Shown here: positions 7,275 through 11,464 of the stretch, piece by piece
How the letters are laid out: every line of letters begins with the position of its first letter
Position numbering within the stretch: the first letter of the stretch is position 1
NCBI GenBank assembly: GCA_005773145.1
Contig: SXHS01000352.1
Span: forward strand, 1-11,464
Length of the DNA stretch: 11,464 nucleotides
DNA from: Planctomycetaceae bacterium
Lineage (GTDB): Bacteria > Planctomycetota > Planctomycetia > Pirellulales > Pirellulaceae
Direction: 5' to 3'
Translations under genes and position numbers: made by a program
The notes under the pieces: model-generated
The model's input: only the letters and a program-made list of their open reading frames with translations
What the model was told of the DNA's origin: nothing
The model's database searches: none

Positions 7275-8773
7275 TGGCTTCGACTAGCCGAGCCGAGCCG
7301 ATGCTGTCTGCCGTGACCGACTTTCGCGGCAGTTGGGTCGATCTCGATACGGGGACAACCGTCTCCCGTGACGACTTTGCCAGGGGCTGGTCGGCCTTAT
7401 CGCAATTGCTTCGTAGCCAAGGTCTATCTCCAGCGGACCGCGTGCTGCTTTGCGTCGCCAATGGTCCCCTGTTTCCGGCCGCGCTCGCAGCAATCGTGGA
7501 CAACGGCGGCTCCCCCATTCTCATGCATGGTGAGAGCCCCCCAGCGGAATTAGAGCGGATGGCCCGGCGCCATGGCGCGAGATTTCTCTTGGCGGATGGT
7601 CATCGGCGGGACGAATTGCAATCAACGCTCTCCGGCACACCCTTCGAACTGGGCGTCGACTTGCCCTGGGCGACGGGGTTATGGGGGCGCTGGCCCGAGA
7701 ATACCGATTGGCAGCCGTTGACTCCCGAGGCGTTGGCGGGCGTTCCGCTCCATCCCACCTCGGGTACCACGGGCGAGCCACGGCTGGCAGCGAGACCGGC
7801 CGCATGTGCCCTGGCTGAAGCGGATCACTACCAGCGCGCGGTAGGGGTGGACGCGTCGGATGTCATTCTGGCCCTGACCCCCATGAGTCATGCCTACGCC
7901 TATGGTGGCTGTGTGATGACCGCCCTGCGGTCGCACGCGCGCGTGTTGTCCATGAAAAAATTTCGACCTAAGGTTGTCTTTCGTGCTTTGGAGGAGTATC
8001 GCATCACCCTGATGCCCGCAGTACCCGTGATGCTGGAGATGTTGGCCTTCGGCGCGGGGGACCGGTTGCGTCGTCCAGAATTGCGTGTGTTGTCGGCGGG
8101 AACACTCTTGCCGTCGCGCACCGCACAACATTTTCAAGAACTATCCGGAGGGCCAGTCCGAGTGCTCTATGGAACGACGGAGACCGGCGCCATTTCTGTG
8201 ATCCCTGCGAACGACGTGGCAACCGATCCAGGCTTGCATGCCGGCCACGTCGGTCTGCCGATGCCTGAGGTTGCCGTGCAAGTGCGTTGTGAGACAGCGG
8301 ACGCGAGTTGGGACCGTGGCGTGGGGCGCGTGTTTGTGCGTTCCACATCCATGATGGCCGGGTACGCAACGCCCAAGGGACTCGATACGTCAGCCATTGA
8401 ACCGGGCGGGTGGTTCGCCACGGGGGATTTGGGCGTGTACGATGGTCGAGGTCTATTATCGCTCAAGGGCCGTGAGACCGATGTGATCAACGTCTTTGGC
8501 ATGAAGGTCGTACCCGCCGAGGTGGAAGAGGTGATTCGCGCGTTGCCAAGCGTCCTGGAGGTCGCAGTCTACGCGAGGGTCAAGGCCGATTCGCAACATG
8601 TCTGTGCTGCAATCGTCCCCGCGCCGGGCTTCCTTTTGGACCGGGCCGCGGTACGCGCCCATTGCCAAGAACAGCTGATTTACTACAAGCGACCGGATTC
8701 CATTGTGTTCATGGACGCTTTGCCCAAGACGCCGTCAGGCAAAGTCCTTCGCCACCAACTCCCCCAAGTGTGA
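7259..8773 (+). CDS. AMP-forming adenylating enzyme (acyl-CoA synthetase/A-domain family)
   Basis: The 504-residue protein belongs to the ANL superfamily, which activates a carboxylic acid as acyl-AMP and passes it to CoA, a carrier thiol or another nucleophile. Core motifs in order are the P-loop-like TSGTTGEPR (167-175), LYGTTETG, GGWFATGDLG, KGRETDVINVFGMKVVPAEVEE (hinge region, landmark only) and PSGKVLR near the end with catalytic Lys495. A full-length C-terminal lid is present; no carrier or other domain is fused. The GTG at 7259 is chosen because GAGGAGG lies 10 bases upstream, within the preceding gene. GTG 7274 and ATG 7301 are alternatives that lack a comparable site. The overlap indicates translational coupling. 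The acid substrate (fatty, aryl or amino acid) cannot be read by eye; the lack of further NRPS domains suggests a stand-alone ligase. Confidence 0.9.
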   Translation: MSGGLVASTSRAEPMLSAVTDFRGSWVDLDTGTTVSRDDFARGWSALSQLLRSQGLSPADRVLLCVANGPLFPAALAAIVDNGGSPILMHGESPPAELERMARRHGARFLLADGHRRDELQSTLSGTPFELGVDLPWATGLWGRWPENTDWQPLTPEALAGVPLHPTSGTTGEPRLAARPAACALAEADHYQRAVGVDASDVILALTPMSHAYAYGGCVMTALRSHARVLSMKKFRPKVVFRALEEYRITLMPAVPVMLEMLAFGAGDRLRRPELRVLSAGTLLPSRTAQHFQELSGGPVRVLYGTTETGAISVIPANDVATDPGLHAGHVGLPMPEVAVQVRCETADASWDRGVGRVFVRSTSMMAGYATPKGLDTSAIEPGGWFATGDLGVYDGRGLLSLKGRETDVINVFGMKVVPAEVEEVIRALPSVLEVAVYARVKADSQHVCAAIVPAPGFLLDRAAVRAHCQEQLIYYKRPDSIVFMDALPKTPSGKVLRHQLPQV

Positions 8774-8779
8774 TCCGCC

Positions 8780-9628
8780 ATGCATCTTGGTAATTGGCAA
8801 CTTGATACGATCCGCGGGGGCGACTTCTGGATCGATGGCGGTGTCATGTTCGGAGTCGTCCCGAAATCGCTATGGAGCCCTCTTGTGCCCCCTGACGATC
8901 AGAACCGGGTCCACTGCGCGAACCACTGCGTCTTAGCGCGGGACGGCCAGCACACGGTATTGATCGATACGGGATATGGTGGTCCGTGGGCCCCCCTCGA
9001 TCGCCGGTTCTACAGCATGGAGGAGGGGCATCCGTTACTAACCAGCCTTTCCGAGCAGGGCATCGATCCAGCGGACATCGATACCGTCGTATTCAGCCAC
9101 TTGCATTTCGATCACGTGGGAGGCGCTAGCCATAACGGGCCAAATCAACATGTGGCCCTCGCGTGCCCCACCGCACGCCATGTCGTGGGGCGATTGGAAT
9201 GGCAAGACGCGACGTCTCAGTCGAACGAATTGCGCACCGCCTATCATCCGCGTCAATTGGCACCTTTGCAGGCTTGTCCTCGGATCGAGCTGGTTGATGA
9301 CGACGACGAGATCGTGCCTGGGCTGAGGGCACGCATCACGGGCGGACACACACGCGGACACATGGCATTGCTCTTCGAATCGCAGGGGCAAACCGCCGTC
9401 TATTTGGGGGACATCTGCCCCTCCACGGCCCACTTGCGCACGATGTGGCACACGGCCTACGACCTGTATCCGTTGGATACACGGCGGCGCAAGCCCGCTT
9501 GGCTGGGCGAAGCGTCGGACCAAGGATGGTGGATTCTATGGAACCATGATCCCGGGACCGCCGTGTCGCGCGTGGTTCGCGACCCGAAACGTGAATTCAT
9601 CGCCGTGGACGGCCGGCCGCGATTGTGA
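8780..9628 (+). CDS. Metallo-beta-lactamase-fold hydrolase, lactonase-like
   Basis: This 282-residue protein shows the complete dinuclear metal site of the fold: HLHFDH (His107, His109, Asp111, His112), His190 in GGHTRGH, Asp211 in LGD and His256 in WNHD. Spacings between the last three (21 and 45) are close to those of AiiA-type N-acyl-homoserine lactonases. The Tyr that follows the bridging Asp by three positions in AiiA is Pro214 here, so the exact substrate is open: lactone, ester or thioester hydrolysis are all possible. No signal peptide is seen, so it is probably cytoplasmic. It starts 6 bases after the adenylating enzyme's stop and overlaps or nearly touches the next gene. In this setting it may trim, release or proofread an activated intermediate, or degrade a product. 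Confidence 0.87.
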   Translation: MHLGNWQLDTIRGGDFWIDGGVMFGVVPKSLWSPLVPPDDQNRVHCANHCVLARDGQHTVLIDTGYGGPWAPLDRRFYSMEEGHPLLTSLSEQGIDPADIDTVVFSHLHFDHVGGASHNGPNQHVALACPTARHVVGRLEWQDATSQSNELRTAYHPRQLAPLQACPRIELVDDDDEIVPGLRARITGGHTRGHMALLFESQGQTAVYLGDICPSTAHLRTMWHTAYDLYPLDTRRRKPAWLGEASDQGWWILWNHDPGTAVSRVVRDPKREFIAVDGRPRL

Positions 9629-9642
9629 ACCAGGCAAGTGTC

Positions 9643-11025
9643 ATGACCACTCCATTATTTCCGCTGCCGCTAACAACGCTCGAGTACTATTATTGGTGCG
9701 ACGACAGCGATGCGTATCCCATGACCTTTCCCCTGGAATTGCGTTTCGCGCCCGGCATGCGCCGGCAACAGCTCGAAGATGCCCTGCGGCTCACGCTCGT
9801 GCGGCATCCCTTGCTGACCAGCCTGATCGCGGGGGATGCGAAACACGGCCCCGTTTGGATACCCCACGACAACGACCTGCCCTCCATCGATTGGGACCAC
9901 GCCCAGGCACCCTTGGGGGCCACCCGCGGAGACCGGATGGATCTCACCCGCAAACCGGGACTGCGGGTTTGGGCGCGCGGCGATGAGCAGCAAACGCGAG
10001 TGTTGCTGCAATTCCACCACGCCTGTTGTGATGGCTTGGCCTCACTGCAATTCGCGGAAGATCTGATGACCCACTACGCCCGCCTTGGGGGCGGGGACCT
10101 GCGCGAGGTCCCTTTACGGCCGCTTGATGCAACGCGTCTCTTCAAACGGGGCAGTCAGGCCGCGCCCCCAATGTCTTGGTGGACGATCCTACGGGATTGG
10201 GCCGTCGGCGCTGGACTGTGGACACGATTTGCCTGGCAGTCTCCGATGGTCTTGGCGGCTCCCAGCACGCCACCCGCGCAACCCAGCACGAATTCGCTCG
10301 ACTTCAGTTCTCAAACGCTGCCGGCAGGCGTTCTTTCATCGTTGCGGCGGATGATGTCACACACGGATTGCACGCTCAACGACTTGCTCTTGCGAGACCT
10401 GCTCTTGACCATGCGGACCTGGAATGCGTCCCAAGGTTTTCCAGGCGGTTTATTCCGCATCAATGTTCCGGTGAGTCTACGTGGTCGCACGGATGCCGAC
10501 CTGCCCGCTGCAAATGCCCTCTCGTTCGTCTTTCTGACGCGCCGAGCAAGCGGCGGCATGGCAACGGACTCATTCTTACAGGGAATCCACCGAGAGACAG
10601 AGACCTGGAAGCGTTGGAATCTTGGCCTCTATTTTCTGGGCGGCTTGGATTTGGCCCGCGGCATACCGGGGCTCATCCCACGATTCCTGCGACGGCGGGC
10701 CTCGTTGGCCACGGTCGTATTGAGCAACGTCGGCCGGGTATTCGCCCGCTCCCCCCTCCCGCGACAACAAGGGCGAGTGCGCTGTGGCGAACCGGTGCTG
10801 CAATCTGTTGCCGGCGTGCCCCCCATTCGAAGAAACACCCGTGCCTCGATTGTGGCCTTGAACTACGCCGGCCAGCTCAGCCTGCACATGCGCTGCGATG
10901 CCTCACTGTTCGAGCGATCCCAACGAGATCGACTCCTCCGCCGTTACGTCGACCAATTGGCCCAGTCGGCACGTGAGTCCGAGTCCGTTCCCGCTCGGCC
11001 CCAAGTGGCCACGGAAGGACTTTAG
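9643..11025 (+). CDS. Stand-alone condensation/acyltransferase-like protein (HHxxxDG)
   Basis: This protein of about 460 residues has the active-site motif FHHACCDG (His125, His126, Asp130, Gly131) of the CoA-dependent acyltransferase superfamily. That superfamily contains NRPS condensation domains, PapA-type acyltransferases and wax ester synthase/DGAT enzymes. The second half carries TLNDLLL and NVPVSLRGR followed by an NALSF segment, positioned like the LND and latch-region motifs of PapA/WS-DGAT proteins. Length matches one complete domain without fused partners. It should join an activated acyl group to an amine or alcohol. A GTG at 9625 overlaps the preceding TGA by 4 bases and is a possible start; the ATG at 9643 is preferred because AGG lies 8 bases upstream and the family-like sequence (FPLPLTTLEYYYW) begins right after it. 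It is the last gene of the cassette, followed by a hairpin repeat. Confidence 0.83.
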   Translation: MTTPLFPLPLTTLEYYYWCDDSDAYPMTFPLELRFAPGMRRQQLEDALRLTLVRHPLLTSLIAGDAKHGPVWIPHDNDLPSIDWDHAQAPLGATRGDRMDLTRKPGLRVWARGDEQQTRVLLQFHHACCDGLASLQFAEDLMTHYARLGGGDLREVPLRPLDATRLFKRGSQAAPPMSWWTILRDWAVGAGLWTRFAWQSPMVLAAPSTPPAQPSTNSLDFSSQTLPAGVLSSLRRMMSHTDCTLNDLLLRDLLLTMRTWNASQGFPGGLFRINVPVSLRGRTDADLPAANALSFVFLTRRASGGMATDSFLQGIHRETETWKRWNLGLYFLGGLDLARGIPGLIPRFLRRRASLATVVLSNVGRVFARSPLPRQQGRVRCGEPVLQSVAGVPPIRRNTRASIVALNYAGQLSLHMRCDASLFERSQRDRLLRRYVDQLAQSARESESVPARPQVATEGL

Positions 11026-11037
11026 CTCTTTATGTCT

Positions 11038-11061
11038 AGTGGTACAGGCATCTTGCCTGTG
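11038..11061. repeat. 24-base palindromic repeat, copy 2
   Basis: This is the second copy of the element at 5543-5566, 12 bases after the stop of the condensation-like gene. Its stem is a perfect ACAGGCA-TCT-TGCCTGT (11044-11060). No T-run follows, so it is not a classical terminator, but it could stabilise the 3' end of the transcript. Confidence 0.65.
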
Positions 11062-11114
11062 CTTCTCTCGTTCCCAGGCTCCCGCCCTTGTCGTTACCCG
11101 CATTTTCTGGCTGA

Positions 11115-11140
11115 TAGCCCGGGATTTTCTGCCTGGGCTA
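11115..11140. repeat. Hairpin in convergent spacer
   Basis: TAGCCC (11115-11120) extends into GGG and pairs with GCC and TGGGCTA to 11140. This gives a nine-pair stem with one G-T wobble and an eight-base loop. The loop sequence ATTTTCTG also occurs at 11102-11109. It sits between convergent genes and may be part of a multi-copy intergenic element. Confidence 0.5.
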
Positions 11141-11151
11141 TGTAAACGGAT

Positions 11152-11164
11152 GGGCCGTTGGCCC
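11152..11164. repeat. Short perfect hairpin
   Basis: GGGCC and GGCCC flank a GTT loop. A run of six A lies just to its right (11167-11172 region), so on the minus strand the T-run precedes rather than follows the stem. Hence it is not called a terminator for the reductase gene. Confidence 0.4.
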
Positions 11165-11209
11165 GGAAAAAACCGATTCGGTCGCACTGATGCCGACAGC
11201 GCAACCCGC

Positions 11210-11464
11210 TCACGCATGCACGCCAGTACCGCCATCGACGGTAAGCGTCTCGCCTTGCACCATATCAGCCATCGGGCTCGACAGGAACAACACGGCATCG
11301 GCCACATCCTCGGGGGTGAGCATCCGATCGCCGGTCATGCTTTTGTATTTTTTCGTCGCTTCGAAGATCATGTCGGCACCCGGTAGGCGGCGCGACGAAT
11401 CAGTATCCACCAAGCCTGCCTTAACGACATTCACGTTCACTCCCTGTGGCCCCAATTCCAACGC
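11210..11464 (-). CDS. Short-chain dehydrogenase, FabL-like, N-terminus beyond window
   Basis: Only the last 84 residues are in the window. They show the end of an SDR fold: an ALELGPQGVNVNVVKAG strand-helix region, the VDTDS segment after it, the helix TPEDVADAVLFLSSPMADMV, and the C-terminal GETLTVDGG that closes most classical SDRs. The VDTD and ADM..G.T..VDGG pattern resembles enoyl-ACP reductase III (FabL), which reduces trans-2-enoyl-ACP with NADPH in fatty acid elongation. The catalytic Tyr-x-x-x-Lys and cofactor loop are outside the window, so a different SDR activity cannot be excluded. It converges on the cassette and is not in its operon, though an acyl-chain enzyme next door could be relevant to the acyl substrate. 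Confidence 0.8.
   Translation of the reverse strand, partial: ALELGPQGVNVNVVKAGLVDTDSSRRLPGADMIFEATKKYKSMTGDRMLTPEDVADAVLFLSSPMADMVQGETLTVDGGTGVHA

Noticed and set aside
10176..10976. Plus-strand 266-codon frame inside the condensation-like gene
   Set aside because: Its translation is rich in Arg, His, Pro and Cys without domain pattern; the overlapping frame carries the HHxxxDG and NVPVSLRGR motifs.
11152..11172. Hairpin plus A/T run as terminator of the reductase gene
   Set aside because: For minus-strand transcription the T-run comes before the stem, the wrong order for an intrinsic terminator.
1..11464. tRNA, rRNA, CRISPR array, transposase or phage genes
   Set aside because: No regularly spaced repeat array, no tRNA-like cloverleaf that I could find, and no recognisable transposase or integrase frame on either strand.

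Overview
The window looks like a piece of a planctomycete chromosome, probably a Pirellula/Rhodopirellula-type relative. This rests on a Tat-exported Gfo/Idh/MocA oxidoreductase, a large hybrid histidine kinase, weak or absent Shine-Dalgarno sites at several genes, and short palindromic and tandem repeats between genes of a style I associate with that phylum. The assignment is by gene style only; no rRNA or other marker is present.

Left part (1-2833, minus strand): a membrane-bound hybrid sensor histidine kinase runs off the left edge inside its second receiver domain. Upstream of it on the same strand is a small PDZ-domain protein. A divergent intergenic region (2834-3078) with a perfect 14-bp palindrome separates these from the next unit.

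Central part (3079-5615, plus strand): a GlpX-type (class II) fructose-1,6-bisphosphatase with an altered metal-site motif is followed after 34 bases by a Tat-signal Gfo/Idh/MocA oxidoreductase. A hairpin plus seven T residues (5581-5615) closes this unit.

The 5616-5912 gap holds hairpins and short direct repeats, then a possible promoter.

Right part (5913-11025, plus strand): four tightly packed or overlapping genes form one operon. They encode a glutamate-1-semialdehyde-aminomutase-like PLP enzyme, an AMP-forming adenylating enzyme (acyl-CoA synthetase/NRPS A-domain family), a lactonase-like metallo-beta-lactamase-fold hydrolase, and a stand-alone condensation/acyltransferase-like protein with an HHxxxDG motif. 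Together they look like a small biosynthetic cassette that makes an amine, activates an acid and joins the two, as in amide or N-acyl products. No carrier protein is visible in the window. This is the best candidate here for an undescribed system.

Right end: a repeat- and hairpin-rich convergent spacer (11026-11209), then the C-terminal end of a minus-strand short-chain dehydrogenase that resembles FabL-type enoyl-ACP reductase and is cut by the window edge. Related 24-base palindromic repeats lie right after the stop codon of the Gfo/Idh/MocA gene and 12 bases after the stop of the last cassette gene, so they bracket the operon.
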